A program made the position numbers and the translations under genes. Shown here piece after piece: positions 52,610 through 63,830 of a stretch of 64,000 bases of DNA. The notes under the pieces are model-generated. The model did not search any database. It was not told where the DNA came from and saw only the letters and a list, made by a program, of their open reading frames with translations. Numbering within the stretch: position 1 is the first letter of the stretch; each line of letters starts with the position of its first letter. Source of the stretch: Branchinecta lynchi (taxonomy: Eukaryota > Arthropoda > Branchiopoda > Anostraca > Branchinectidae); NCBI GenBank assembly GCA_023053575.1, contig JAKZAP010000017.1, positions 5,711,501 to 5,775,500 of the forward strand. The letters run 5' to 3'.

Positions 52610-53937
52610 ACTATCGTAATACTCACAACGTCGAAACGACTTTTCGTTTCAAAATCAACATATTATCCGTCTCCGTAAGCCCCGCACAGTAGCCTACATA
52701 TTAATTCATCACATCCCCTCCTACTAAAGGATCAGATAGTTCACGAGGGGTTGCCCGCTCTCGATTTAACTATAGAGCAAGTGCTCAGTGCCGCGGGGCC
52801 AGGCTGGTGACGGCAACAGTTGATACCAGCCGGTTCCTAAAAGGGTGTACAGCAGGTGCCAGGCAGTGGGTATCCCCTCAATATTTTGGGTGCAACAGTC
52901 AATAACACCAATTTCCCCAGCGGAAACTGTTTTCCATCTATGTTCTATACTACATCCCGGCAATGACCCCCCCCCCTTGTCATGCCTCGAAAAGCTTGTA
53001 AAGTACATCAACAGTTATTCGAATCAAATATCGAGCAGCACCTTGCGACAATAATTGCCCGCATCGTTTGTTTTCAGCTGAACCAGTACCGTTACCACAT
53101 GTTGACTCGAAGCTTCTACATAACCCATTCGGTCACAGCTAATTTTTGCGGTCTGGCTTCGGCGAAGCTCACTTCCTTAGCTATGGATATTCCAACAACC
53201 GGTGACTCAATCGCTTGGTCGTTGACTCCCTGTTTCACAAAAGCATTTCCGATGCCATCACTTTTTACGCATCGCATCCGCTTTAACCTAAACTAGACTT
53301 CTTTCAATACTTAACCCTAAAACGGGAGCGCCTATACAGTGGCGAACTAACAATTTCGTCGACAACATTCGAAGTCGACCAACTCTCCCTTTTTTATCTC
53401 ACACACTATAGCCCTAATTCAGTCATTTTCGGCAATGTCAAAAAATTTGGTTTGGTCCGTCCTCTGTCACCCCAATATTGTCACTCGAGAGGAGCTTGGC
53501 ACCGGAGTAAGCGGGTCAATGACCGGTTACTTTTTGGACGAGATGTTTTTTGGCGTAATTTACTGGAACTGAACAGAGAGTATGTCAAGGCCGACGACGG
53601 GAGATCCAATTCCGACAAATCGAAAAAAATCAGAACCATGAGAATGCCAGGATAAAAGAGCGAGAACGAAACGGTCACTCGCGACGAAAAGATTCTTTTC
53701 TGACCAACCAAATTTCAGCCATAGGTTTACTCTGTGACCTTTTATTTGGGGCCATACATCGATAGTGAATGAGCTGCGAGTTTTCTAAGGAAGTGCAATC
53801 CACAGATACTTATATGTATCTGAGCAGAGAGGTCCTGCCACGATTCCTAAGGTTATTAAAGGCTGAACGTTAAGCGTTTACATTATTTTGGCATGATTTA
53901 TGGCTTAGTAACGCTCAGTGCAGTACTGACATTGGCC
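52610..53937. other. Intergenic sequence, unassigned
   Basis: Slightly GC-richer with several short open frames, none of recognisable family. A C run lies at 52,970-52,978. Confidence 0.35.
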
Positions 53938-54030
53938 AGATCCACAGGAATTTATTTCGGGGGGGGGAGGGGGGGGGGGGCGTGGGCTGGACCAAAAGTA
54001 CAAGGACATGGATCAGAGGTTTGAGGTATG
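53938..54030 (+). repeat. Dispersed repeat R5, copy 3 (fragment)
   Basis: CCACAGGAATTTATTTCGGG, long G runs, AAAAGTACAAGGACATGGAT and CAGAGG match the left part of the copy at 25,690. The sequence passes directly into inverted R2 sequence. Confidence 0.55.
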
Positions 54031-54985
54031 TATAACTTTCAAACAGGTGATCGGATCTTAATGAAATTTGACATTTGGAAAGACTTCGTATCTCAGATGT
54101 CCCATTTCAAGTCCGTGCAAATCCGGCGAATGTGGGGGAAGGAGGAGGGGAGAACCAGAAATCTTGTGACACGCTTAGAGTAGAGTCATCGGGATTAAAC
54201 TTGGTGGAAGAACAAGCTAGATACATTAGTGACAGAACCGGACCCCCAGATTTCTCCGTCCCTTAAAGTACTGACAAAGTACAAAAAATACTTTTAATCT
54301 AAATATACATTTTCATGATTACCATGAGAACATGATCATTTTTGCATTTTCATGATTACCATGAGAACATGATCATTTTTGCATTTTCATGATTACCATG
54401 AGAACATGATAATTTTTGCATAGAAATTAATTTCTAGCTCTCTTAAAGTTGGCATCTTAGCCGCAAAGTGAAAAAAAAAACTTGTGACCAAATGATACAT
54501 TTCAGATCTCCGAGGGCTCATGATCTTTGTGCCACAAAAGTTTTGCTTAAAACCGTTGACCTTGAAGCAACCTTAAAGTATCCTAACCGAAAAGTAAAAA
54601 AAATATACTTTTTACCAAACTATATATATTCATGATCGCCAAGGGCACATTATCATTTTTGTCTCGGTTTACTTACAAATAAATCCCTGAAAGTACAAAT
54701 ATCTACTGAGCAAGCTTTCGTGATCTCTATGAGCCTCTCGGACCATCATTGTTGCTTCAAGGGTCTTGATTACAGATTAATTTCTAGGGCCCTTAAAATG
54801 CGCAGTAATATAGCCAAGTGCAAAAATAAAAATAATGTTTACCAACCAATACATTTTCGTGATTTCGAAAGGCCTATGATCATTCTTGTCTCTAGGGTTT
54901 CCTTACAAATGGTCATAACAACCCCTCTTATTGGCCAATTTTTACTTTCATCCTTTGACCCAGCCTTGCAAGTGCCATATGAGCT
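54030..54985 (-). repeat. Dispersed repeat R2, copy 3 (minus orientation)
   Basis: The complement shows the R2 landmarks (GGACGGAGAAATCTGGG, CACAAGATTTCTGGTTCTCC, AAATGGGACATCTGAGATAC) followed by the ~120-bp zone with CATGATC and CTTAAAG phrases. The boundary GCAAGTGCCATATGAGC at 54,968 mirrors the R2 end (ATATGGCACTTGGC) at 23,911. Confidence 0.65.
54308..54418 (+). repeat. 37-bp tandem repeat, 3 units
   Basis: CATTTTCATGATTACCATGA plus GAACATGATCATTTTTG starts at 54,308, 54,345 and 54,382. The three copies are nearly identical (one C-to-A change in the last). It lies inside the R2 copy, an expansion absent from the other copies. Confidence 0.95.
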
Positions 54986-55260
54986 TCTGGCTCTTGTTTC
55001 TATAACAACAAGCGCCAAAATTCATACGCCGTTCTTAGTAAGTTTGTACTACTGAACTTGTTTAGTGTATATGTCAATGTCAGAACTGTATGTGTAATTA
55101 GTATGCATTTAAAGAATGTATATTTGTTTAATTATTTTGTTCTTTTTAGTTTTTTCATTCGTGCCTTTTACTTTGTTTTGTTTTATCCCGATGTGACGAA
55201 AAAGCGGATTAAAAAAAAATAAAGTATTTGAAATATTTATTAAATATTTATTTATTACAG

Positions 55261-55448
55261 GAATATTTATTAAGTATATGATAATTTAAAGTTCGAGAGT
55301 TTCCGATGTAGCCAAATATAGCTCTAATAAAATGTAGCTGACTTATCCGTTTTGCATCGTCAAATATGATTGGCAGTCAGCTTGAGCTGAACGAATATTT
55401 ATTAAGTATATGATAATTTAACGTTCGAGAGTTTCCGATGTAGCCAAA
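55261..55448 (+). mobile_element. 5'-truncated HHR insertion flanked by a 56-bp direct duplication
   Basis: 55,261-55,316 and 55,393-55,448 are the same 56 bp with one mismatch. The 76 bp between them are the 3' part of an HHR repeat: AAATATAGCTCTAATAAAAT, GUA/GCUGAC, TTATCCGTTTTGCATCGTCA and the tail CAGCTTGAGCTGAAC. This fits either a 5'-truncated target-primed insertion with a long target duplication, or a 132-bp partial tandem of a circular template. Confidence 0.7.
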
Positions 55449-55459
55449 GTAAAATAAAC

Positions 55460-57690
55460 TTCAGAAGACTACTCTTCATTAAACGACTCTTGCACGTTGA
55501 CCCCTATCCAGGAAAGTCCTGTTGAAGTGAGGATTGTACCTTGTTGGTGATTTGCAGGAGCTCATTGTCGTGATATCAGACGTGGTGTATGAAAGTATTC
55601 TTGATGAGAAACAGAAATATTACTGCTGGATGTCCGTTAAACTCTGAATTATCCAATAACGCACAGACCTCAACGCTTCAAAAAACCAGAAAGAGCGTTT
55701 CGTTTTACCTCCTCAAACCTCAGAACACCCCTCACCCCCCGTCACCACTTCGAGAGGACAGCGGACACATACTTTATTGCTTGGAGCACCGGTTGGGATC
55801 TCGTGCCAACCCTCTCCTCTGAAATAGTCTCCGGTTTTCATTCCGGAGAAGGCCGCTCGCCTGATGATTGGTCAGCAGGCGGCTCGCGTCCGCCCCGGAG
55901 CGCGCACTCTCACCGGCAGTGAAATCAGTATGAAATCTGTGCCAAGGGCACACGCGCTATCGGGTAAAGAGAGCAAGGCATTTTTAACAACTGGTTTTCT
56001 CCAACGAACGTTTTTGAAAGAGCGAAATTTTCGAATAAGACACCAGCTGTTCCGGTCGCCCGAATGGCAAGGTCTTTCGATGAAAGTTTACTGGATTGAT
56101 GATCGTATTTATAATTTCTTCGTTTCGAAAACTATCGAAAAGAGGAGTGATTATGATGACTTGCTTTCCATTTGCACGACAAAACACTGTCTCAAACGGC
56201 GTTTAGGAGAAGAGAACAGAAGAACATAGAAGGCTAAGAACAAAGTGCAAATGTACAAACCCTACTGACAAACAACTTGTAACATACAGAGGTTTTGGAG
56301 GATTCATTCAATTTCTCACAACCGTCCATGTTTATAGCCAAAGCGATTCACATAGTCACCAATTTATCGATTGCCGGCACTTGTTAGGAATGAGCGGGTC
56401 AAGTCGCTCTGCTGACTTTACTGTCAAGAACCACGCGTGAGAACTCAAGAGAGCAGTGGCGGAGCACAGTATTTTGACACTTTTGGGAATCCTTCGGTTA
56501 CTCTCTTGTACTGGTCATTGGCAACAACAATAAGAATCCTGGGAGACGAACTTTACAACCCTGCTAATGTGACCAAGGTGAGGCACTTTTGAGAGCTAGA
56601 GTCTCGCTGACTGTCACTAGAATAAGCTCATTGCTAGTTAGTGAACTGACCTAGTTTCAGCCTATGATTAAGTCATATTTGTCTTACTTTGTTGAATGTT
56701 ACAGACAATCTTGCCTGATTTCAGGGGGAAATTTAAGTTCTTTTGCCCAAGAGCGACTAAGCCCCTTAAAGACGGTTATCTAACCGTCGAACTGAATAAC
56801 GTTACGACATTATGGAATAATAGTCCGATGGACCATGAGTTTTAATTTCGTTTTAATGTTATATTCGTTTTTGCGCATTACTTCTTAACTTGTTTTTACT
56901 ATTTTCAGTTATAGTAGAAAATAAAACATTCGTTCATCGGTTAACTGTTAACCAGTTAGTGCCCTACTAACTGGTCAACAGTTAGTGCAACATGTAAAAC
57001 TATACTGTCATCCATATTTCGACAGATAATATCGTAATCAACCAAACAATTTTGTTTACAGATAAAAGGCAATCAAAGTCGTGAGAAATTCCCAATTTAC
57101 CTTCAAAAAAATCTTCAGTATCCAGAACGTCCTTATAATCTTGTAAAACCATTTCTCTTTTCAAACCAGCTGATCCGAAAATGAAGTATAAATCACAGAA
57201 ATATCACTAAGAATGTCACTTTCCGACTGAAATGTCTGTTAATCCGGGGTTTCTTCTAAGCAAGTAATCCAAATCAATTAAGACACCACTATACTACATC
57301 CAAGACTGAAATATTCCACCAAAAGCCCGTATCTAGCAACAATTGCAGAAAACTTCACAAGATGCACTAATAGTCAAACACACCGACACAGGGTGCCCTC
57401 GCCCCCTTAGCCAACGACAGAACAAGTTGTACTTTACTCCAGATGTAAGTCAAACCAAAAATAACAGACTGAAGACCAAGTTCATCTACACCATCACTGC
57501 CAAAAAGCATCACTTTCATTTTCCCATCCACTCTCACTTACAACGGGGATAGCCTGAGGGCCTCTAACTTTAGTGAAAGTGCGAAGAAAAAGAATAACTG
57601 CCACACTTGACTAGGTCACGGACGAGATGAAATCATGTTACGGTCGAAAGGATTGAGTTTCTAAGAAAGTGTTTGACGACCGAGGGAAAG
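55460..57690. other. Intergenic sequence, unassigned
   Basis: A GC-rich patch at 55,830-56,220 (with GATTGGTCAG, an inverted CCAAT-type motif, at 55,867) is open for 121 codons, but I recognise no domain. A ~70-bp phrase at 56,395-56,465 repeats 45,715-45,785 in inverse orientation. Confidence 0.4.
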
Positions 57691-58030
57691 CAGATCCTAA
57701 ACTGACAATAGATATCAAAATTAAAAAAATACGCCATAAAAGGTACTAAAGTTGTAAGATATGAAAGACCATTCTTGGTTTAGAAGACGACTTTTACTTA
57801 TATCGTATTTAATATCCATTAGTGGGAAACCAGGTCCTAAAACGATAAACGAGCACACAACAGTCATAGACTGTGTCGAAGTTGAAGAGATTCTTGGTTG
57901 ACAAGATAGCTTTTACTTTACAACATATTTGACAGATATTAGGGGGGAAATAACAGTCGATATTAAAACTGAAGGAAAAATACGAGCATACAACACTCGT
58001 AAGCTTTAGGACCATTTTTAGCTTGCAAAA
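57690..58030 (+). repeat. Diverged tandem repeat, ~2.5 units of ~135 bp
   Basis: The phrases ACCATTCTTGGTTTA / GAGATTCTTGGTTGA / GGACCATTTTTAGCTTG, CTTTTACTT.TA and AT.AGTGGGAAA / TTAGGGGGGAAA recur at about 130-bp spacing. Confidence 0.55.
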
Positions 58031-58419
58031 ATTTAATGTATCTTACGTAAAATCCGGTAGGCTACAGTAAAAAAAACGGTAGAGAGGGTATATGTGACAG
58101 ATATGCGGTATGATTATTAAGAAATACATAACAAAGGAAGTTTTGTGGAAACGGAGTGAATTATAACACCAAAATAAAAAGTGCTCCTTTTTTTAGAAAA
58201 CAAAAATACTAGGCTAGTGTTCAATGGTAAAATTAAAATATGAAGACTAGCTTTGAATTATAAATTTGAGTTAATGTAAACTAATTTAGAAATAAAACTC
58301 AGTGTAACTGGAAAGAAAAAAGAAAGTAAACCGGGAACCCAGTTGCATAAATGAACATGACTTGCACCAGCTCTGGAAGCCTTAAGATTTTACACTTTCG
58401 CTAGTAATATGGGCTTTTT

Positions 58420-59045
58420 TTTTTAAGGCGATACTGCTTCATGTTACTATTTTACGGGACAGAGAAATTACTTAAAGGGAATTAAATGCAAAGAATCTTT
58501 TGCTTGAGCATTGGATATTAATAAGCTATCAAGCGGCGAACTATGTGCAAATTTTGTTTAAAAACATTTCGCTCTCGTTCAACGGAAGACTGCCAAGTTA
58601 TGCAACCTTGCTAAAACGGAAAAAGATTCAGGCGAAAGTGATGATTTTTCAGGGCCGCTTGTCAACATTGCCAGTGAAGAGCTTCCTTGTGAGAATCTTG
58701 TTGTTTTGTAAAATGGTTCAAGGACTGTTTTGAATATTACATTTTAACACTTTCCTCTGTTTCGTGTTGTAATTACTGTAATGACCAGTGTAATTTAGCG
58801 TCTTCTGCAGAAGAAGCTACGAAGTTGGTGTATCGATAAACGATTTGGTCGATTTTTTCCTTTGGATTAAAGATGAATAAATATTAATTAAAGAAGAATC
58901 TTGCTTCATGTTATTATTTTAAGAGGCAGAGAAGTTACTGAAAAGGAAATTAAATGTCAAGCTTCACGGTGTCGAAAATTCAGAAATTGAATACAGTTAA
59001 AGAGGAATAAATATTAATGAAAGATATTATTGCATGATGTTATTT
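58420..59045 (+). repeat. Diverged direct repeats flanking the LINE fragment
   Basis: CTTCATGTTA.TATTTTA.G.G (58,437 and 58,911) and AATTAAATGCAAAG / AATTAAATGTCAAG recur. AAGAAGCTACGAAGTTGGTG at 58,811 recurs at 59,487, on the far side of the LINE fragment. This is local segmental duplication around an insertion. Confidence 0.6.
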
Positions 59046-59149
59046 TTTATTAATAGAAAAAGACGTTAAGCCGAAGCTTCTCTCTCTACGAGCACACAGA
59101 TGTTTACTACATTTTTCAACACTGCACTATACACTTGACATATAACAAA

Positions 59150-59475
59150 TATAAACTAAAAAGGGTTCACATACGCGATATTGCAGAACGTTGTACCAGC
59201 AAGATGTTGTTTGAATGAAAGTAAATTTGGTTGGGAAACGGTCTCCTCCGATAAACCATTCCATGCCTGGCATACACGGTAACAAAATGAACGTTGACCA
59301 ATTTTCCGGTTTATTTTTGGTGGGTATAACCTCAAAGAATGCTGACGGGTTGACTGATATGAACTAAACTCAAAAAACTGTTTTTTGTCCAAATTATCTA
59401 CCGAGTTGAGAATTCTGTAAGTGTTCAGGATGTCGTTACGATCCCGACGGAACTCCAATGAAGGTAATGTCATGA
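59150..59475 (-). pseudogene. LINE reverse transcriptase C-terminal fragment
   Basis: The minus-strand translation TLPSLEFRRDRNDILNTYRI, then RKIGQRSFCYRVCQAWNGLS and EETVSQPNLLSFKQHLAG, is the C-terminal end of a non-LTR RT (LPSLexRRxRxDlixxYkil ... FsxRvxxxWNsLp). The start is cut off upstream and no catalytic domain is present. It ends in-frame (stop at 59,156). It may be a different LINE family from the 13-kb fragment. Confidence 0.8.
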
Positions 59476-59519
59476 TATTATTTATAAGAAGCTACGAAGT
59501 TGGTGTATTGATAAACGAT

Positions 59520-60160
59520 CCTGCCATTTTTTCTTTCGTCTGAATACCTCGAAAGATGAATAAAGGCTCGTTCGTGTAAAATAAGTAGGTTTTTATTTTT
59601 GTCGCCGTATCTTTCGTTGTGCATTCCATTTCCACGACGTGAAATATCACAGAAAACATGACTACATTTATTTTTTCGTTTCTTTAATTTCTATCCGAAA
59701 AAAGCTGCGAGTATATTAAAAATAAATTAGTCGGCGAATAGAAAGGTATAAAATCGTGTGCCCATATGGTTCAGAGATGGTTATCTCCAAGTAACCAACA
59801 TATGTAGGTGGTAGGCTACATATATATTATTATATGATCATTTGATGACTGAAAGACTCACCGCCTACTTGTTCTGTCAAGTAAGTAGGTAGTAGGTTGT
59901 TACAGATAAATGTCTTTCTCATTCTTTTAATTTCTATCATTTCTCTTTTGTTGTAAAGGGAACGGAAATAAATTATTATTATTACTAATGCTTCACACTT
60001 TCGGTTTGATTCAGTGGAGTGAGGTTTATCTAAATAAAATACAACGTAGTAAACCTTATTTTATGTCAATATCTGTTCAATTTGACGGGAGTGGCTAAGC
60101 CTTTTAGTCAGCACCTGGACGCAGTTCGGCGAACCCGGATTTTTTTTTCTTTCGTATCCT
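59520..60160. other. Intergenic sequence, unassigned
   Basis: AT-rich. There is a short TATATATTATTATATGAT patch near 59,819 and (ATT)n at 59,970-59,985. No gene. Confidence 0.4.
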
Positions 60161-60194
60161 CTCATTTTCATTTATGTTCTTGCTCGAAATTGGT

Positions 60195-60570
60195 TGGTAT
60201 TTAGGACATTAATCTTGCGTGCCGAAAACCTTGGCGGGAATCAGTTCGATGGTGGCGAGAAATGTGTCAAAAAGGAGCTTATTAAGGACCCCTCGTACTT
60301 CGTCTGTCCTCTATATCGTCCGCCCTTTGTCATTCTTCTGTTTTGAACCTACGAACGTGTGTCACTTTTGTGGTCGAGCCGAATTTGTCAGTCAAGCAGC
60401 GCAAACTTCATCAAAATCTTACAGTTCCTCCGACAATTTAAGAAGACCAGCAGGTCTATCTTGTGTCTTTTGACTACTTTTCTTTTGCTTGACTTTCCCA
60501 ACTTTTTAACCACGGCGCGCACAGTTTACAAACAGTTTGCGTTGAGTCTCCAGTTTGTCGAGTAGGAAGT
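60195..60570 (+). other. Unidentified coding-like block
   Basis: Two plus frames are open across 60,195-60,565. One contains GGNQFDGGEKCVKKELIKDP then SYFVCPLYRPP, a plausible cysteine-bearing protein segment, before a stop. The upstream ~60 bp share a phrase with 41,775-41,835. I cannot name a family. It may be a decayed gene copy. Confidence 0.25.
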
Positions 60571-60579
60571 CTAGACGGA

Positions 60580-61260
60580 GTCGACAAGTGCAACACGAGA
60601 ATCGCAAGTCACGGGGCAAGTAGCCTATTGATATTTAATATGTATAAAACAAATATGTGTTATAGAATATGCATACATATCAGCCATTTAATTGTGCTTT
60701 AAGAATGGGGTAGGACTTGGATCCGCACGAACTTCAAAACAGCTGCAGTTAAAATACGCCAAAAGCATACCAGTATCCAGGAGCCCAATCCGCAATTCTC
60801 CGTTCAATGAGGCTGTACGTCACAAATTAATTCCCTTATTCATTCAAGTTATCCAGACCGACATGCGGGTATTTTAAAACAGCTAAAACTTTCGCTACTG
60901 CCTCAAGATCCCCGTCCCAACTTTTCAGACGTTGGACTCCCTAAGGACTTTACCCTGTTTTGCCAAATGCTCCCCCTTCCAGACGAGAGTTAACTTTTCC
61001 TCCCCGCATAGGGGGAACTTCTGTTTTGGACTGGAATTCATTTTAGTTCCTGAATCAATAGTGTAGTCTGGAGTGGTTCGTGGTCTGGAGTGATACGTGT
61101 TTCGTAGTAATTCGAACTTCTTTCAATGGAAAATGTGTTGATCGTTCTAGAAACAGAAAGCCCTTTTGAAAGTTATTCGCTGCGTAGGACTGGTAACTTC
61201 CAGAAATCAAAGAGAGGGTTTTAAAAAGGAAAAAACTTTATCCAAAGTTATAATGGACAG
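60580..61260. other. Intergenic sequence, unassigned
   Basis: No gene or repeat boundary recognised. Confidence 0.4.
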
Positions 61261-61264
61261 TTTG

Positions 61265-62190
61265 TGGCCAGTGATAGCATTTGTTCGTGGGTTATAACAA
61301 TACTTCCATACTAATTGAAAATATTCCCAAGGATAAAATAAAAAATATTTTATAACTAATTATAAAATGATGATTTACAAAAGGAAACTAAGGATCCTTG
61401 TGCAGACAAATCGAATCCAGGTGGTTAGCCAAGGGGTTAGCCACTTATTGGTAGCAGTCTGAATGAAGTGACGAGTGAATTTTCCCCTGAGAGCAGATGG
61501 GATCTACTGGGATGTTCTTTGGTTACAAATATGATTACTTAAAGGACCTCTCCCACTATTTACTATTCAACTTACGTATTCTAAAATATTTGAATAGTTT
61601 TGGATATTCCAAACTTTTTCGGAGATCCGTTGACTTACAGCTTAAACAGGGAAACAATTTACATAACCGGATTTTCTGATGGAAAAAATTCCCGAAGACA
61701 ACCGTCGACAGAGTGTTACACATCGAAGGTAGCAAAATAGGACAAGTGAGAAAATCAGCGTGGTTTTGTTAGAGGGGTTAGAATGTACCGTACGAAATTG
61801 GGGTCTCCCAGTTTAGAAATAAGTGGAGTGGTTATAGACGGAGTGGAGTGGTTAATATTTTAGTCATGACAGGTCCTTTAAGAATTAAAAATAATCGCAA
61901 GGAGAACTAATCATTTAGTGATGATTTCTGGACGGAAATGAAGAATCCCGGCGTCGCCGGTCCGAGTACAGGTGGTTAGCAAAAAGGTTAGCCATTTGCG
62001 TAGCAGTCTGAATGAAGCTAATGTGCAGCGAACTTTCCCCTGAGACCCGATAGACAGTACTGCAGGTATGTTCGTCTGTTATAAATATACTTTCTTACTA
62101 ATTGAAAATAATAGCAAGTAGAAAAATCACAAATATACTGATAATTTTAAATGGAAATTAAGAATCCCGGCGTCGAAGGTCTAGGTATCA
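61265..62190 (+). repeat. Diverged tandem duplication, ~550-bp unit
   Basis: AGGTGGTTAGCCAAGGGGTT (61,419) and AGGTGGTTAGCAAAAAGGTT (61,970), followed by GTAGCAGTCTGAATGAAG and TTTTCCCCTGAGA / CTTTCCCCTGAGA, repeat about 550 bp apart. TACTAATTGAAAATA and AAGAATCCCGGCGTCG also recur (61,926 and 62,161). Confidence 0.8.
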
Positions 62191-62194
62191 TTAT

Positions 62195-62745
62195 TCACAG
62201 AGAGGCGCTGGTTTTGAGCAGAAACAGCGTCTTCTTTTTCAGTTAATCTAATAGATCTAATATAATAAGAATTAATGTTCATAGTGTCTGGACCGGGGTC
62301 CGAAGAACGCATGCAGGAATGAGAAGAGCCTACAGAATCTCGACAAATAATCGTGCCCCAAATACCAGTACCATCCCAGCCGTCATAACGGGTTGATATT
62401 GGCTAGCCGATTTGTTTTGACGTGACAAGTGTAAACACAACCTTGAGAAGCCTATGAATGTTTAATTAACGATATAGTTGTCAGGGCAAATTAGTACGAC
62501 TTGGGTGTTAGGTTTTGAGCATTTAAACTTAGGGTGAGGGATGCAACATTTCGCTTTGTTTGCAATTTTTGTGAGATGTAGTTTTGAATATGTGGTTTGT
62601 AATATCACGAATTAAATAAATTCATTGTTTGATTGAAAAATGTTTCATCCCTTTAATCACAATTGAGAGTAAAAAACGAAAGTAGCAACTTCAGCAAACA
62701 TATTATTTTCGAGGGCTGACCACTCAAAATTTTCATATACACATT
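62195..62745. other. Intergenic sequence, unassigned
   Basis: No recognisable gene or repeat family. Confidence 0.4.
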
Positions 62746-62749
62746 AGAC

Positions 62750-63150
62750 CGTTGATCAGTTCTAGTAACATTTCGGTCCTTCTTACCAAGAGCAGAGGCG
62801 TTACTAGCCAAAATGTTTGGGGGGGACGCGGAATTTACCGACTGGCTGGACATTTTTACCGACTTTTTCTGCAGAAAAAACCACTGTTTTGAACAGCAAA
62901 CATTTTTTTTTTTTAAATCGACTGATTTTCAGAAAAACCGACTATTTTGACGAAAAATCAACCAATTTTCAGAAAAAAACACTATTTTCATGAAAAAAAT
63001 CAACTGTTTTGACGAAAAATCGCGGAGCTTCGCGCCGACTCGGTTATTTTTTACCGACTGGCCGACAGCATTGGGGGGGGGGCGTCCCCCCCAGTCGTGA
63101 TGCCCCTGACCAAGAGTCATCTCCAGGATAAGGCTAGAGCTAAAATCTAT
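62750..63150 (-). repeat. HHR repeat copy C, split by a hAT MITE
   Basis: Removing 62,793-63,108 and one TSD joins GATCAGTTCTAGTAACATTT and CGGTCCTTCTTACCAAGAG with TCATCTCCAGGATAAGG. Read on the minus strand this is a decayed HHR unit (stem-loop GGTAAGAAGGACC, then GAAA). The family tail-like GTCAGCTTGGGTTGTAAAAA appears in plus orientation at 63,452. Confidence 0.55.
62793..63108 (+). mobile_element. hAT-type MITE, family M1, nested in an HHR repeat
   Basis: Perfect 8-bp TSD ACCAAGAG at 62,785-62,792 and 63,109-63,116. The ends are CAGAGGCGTTACTAGCC and the complement of CAGGGGCATCACGACTG. The 316-bp interior shares ACCGACTGGCTGG, CGACTNTTTTNA repeats and GCGGAGCTTCGCGCCGACT with 5,316-5,602. 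The TSD lies in the HHR stem-loop sequence, so it inserted after that repeat. Confidence 0.92.
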
Positions 63151-63526
63151 GTACTCTGACGAACAAATGACCATTTAAGTCATTGTGTAGAATTAGTGTA
63201 TTTTAAAACCCTTGAATTGAAGGTGTGTACCGTATATAATTACCCTTGAGATTCAGCGGTGATGGTTGTTGTAAGTGGAAATTTGACAATTTGAATAGTG
63301 TGCCAGCAGTTTGCTATATCTTCTAGTACTTGTGTGTGTATCTATTATCTGAGGACGTACAATCAAATAGTCAAATAGGCCTTTGAGGATTTGTCAAGGT
63401 CTTCTGCGTCAAGCAAGGCGTCTAGGGTCCGAGCACAATCAAAATGATCCACAGTCAGCTTGGGTTGTAAAAATACTTACTTCCGGGTATCGTGCGAGAC
63501 TGATGGGAGGTTAGGCAGATCGGGGA

Positions 63527-63830
63527 CAGGGTTGCCACATGTCGCACGATAGTGTGAATTGTCACTCTATTTTGTTTTTGTCACTCTTGTCCTACGTAAG
63601 ACAAAAAAATCACTCTATTTCAGAAAATGACCAAACGTGTCATTTTTGCAGCAGGGATTCCGACCAGAAGTGACTATTTCAAGTTTTTTTTCATGAAAGT
63701 AAAATTAAGATGTGTCAGTTTTACAGAGACGATTCCGACCAAAAGTCCACATTTCATGAAAATAAATTTCACTGCCAATTTACACTCTGTTTTGGGCCGA
63801 AAGTCACATATTTTTGATGTGGCAACCCTG
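63527..63830 (+). mobile_element. hAT-type MITE with CAGGGTTGCCACAT ends and perfect 8-bp TSD
   Basis: TSD ATCGGGGA at 63,519-63,526 and 63,831-63,838. The TIR is CAGGGTTGCCACAT with perfect complement at the right end. The 304-bp interior has no transposase and repeats TGACTATTT / GTCACT...ATTT phrases. TIR and TSD fit hAT. Confidence 0.92.

Noticed and set aside
55864..56229. A 121-codon plus-strand open frame near a CCAAT-like motif as a gene
   Set aside because: No domain, signal peptide or family resemblance, and no exon partners; kept only as an unassigned GC-rich patch.
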